This document shows positions 5,742 through 5,797 of a stretch of DNA of 5,797 bases, in pieces (positions within the stretch are counted from its first letter, which is position 1; each line of letters starts with the position of its first letter). The DNA is from Candidatus Poseidoniales archaeon (GTDB lineage: Archaea; Thermoplasmatota; Poseidoniia; MGIII; CG-Epi1), in assembly GCA_015658585.1 (NCBI GenBank), contig DQOP01000059.1, positions 1-5,797 on the forward strand, in the 5' to 3' direction. Below the pieces are notes generated by a model. That model made no database searches. It worked only from the letters and a program-made list of their open reading frames with translations, and was not told the origin of the DNA. Made by a program: the position numbers and the translations under genes.

Positions 5742-5797
5742 GTAGACAATCATGGCCAGTATCAGAATAATGGACAGGAAAGAAGGTCCGGGCAATA
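5727..5797 (-). CDS. 3' end of a secreted/surface protein with an archaeosortase sorting signal (5' part outside the window)
   Basis: On the minus strand the last 22 codons before a TAA (5729-5727) begin LPGPSF, continue with a hydrophobic helix (LSIILILAMIVY) and end in RRRR. This is the three-part layout of PGF-CTERM-type signals: a Pro-Gly motif, one transmembrane segment and a basic tail at the very C-terminus. By family knowledge, proteins with such tails are exported, cut near the PGF motif by archaeosortase A and anchored to a membrane lipid. The PGPSF variant differs slightly from the canonical PGF. The other two minus-strand frames are less convincing: one has a stop at once and the other is not protein-like. 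The body of the protein is not in the window, so its function cannot be stated. It converges on pssA with no bases between the two stop codons. Confidence 0.72.
   Translation of the reverse strand, partial: LPGPSFLSIILILAMIVYRRRR

Overview
The window looks like an archaeal chromosome, moderate in GC and tightly packed. The evidence is archaeal-type lipid head-group enzymes, an archaeosortase, and a mix of apparently leaderless first genes with Shine-Dalgarno-led internal genes. A K/E-rich coiled-coil protein of the COG1340 type fits as well. A euryarchaeal or Thermoplasmatota-like lineage is my best guess; the exact clade cannot be fixed from the sequence alone.

Layout, left to right. A minus-strand CDP-alcohol phosphatidyltransferase runs off the left edge (positions 511 to 1, most like archaetidylinositol-phosphate synthase). 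A 59-bp divergent gap follows, with one TATA-like element at its exact midpoint. Next comes purC (571-1533, purine biosynthesis) and a 78-bp gap with a good TATA box. A coiled-coil protein (1612-2502) and a sugar-phosphate nucleotidyltransferase (2502-3230) share a base through a TGATG overlap. A short T-rich gap follows. Then comes a 551-residue membrane protein (3269-4924) whose N-terminal half is an archaeosortase and whose C-terminal half is a pyruvoyl-type archaetidylserine decarboxylase. It is followed after one base by an archaetidylserine synthase (pssA, 4926-5726). Abutting pssA tail to tail is the 3' end of a minus-strand gene (5797-5727). Its last residues are a PGPSF motif, a hydrophobic helix and RRRR, which is the layout of an archaeosortase sorting signal.

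The right half therefore appears to be one functional module. PssA would make archaetidylserine, and the decarboxylase half of the fusion would make archaetidylethanolamine. The archaeosortase half of the same polypeptide would cut a C-terminal signal and join the protein to a lipid. A likely substrate sits next door on the opposite strand. A functional link between ArtA and PssA/PssD is known from Haloferax volcanii, as I recall it. The covalent fusion and the adjacent candidate substrate make that link physical here. No tRNA, rRNA, CRISPR array, insertion sequence or long repeat was seen.
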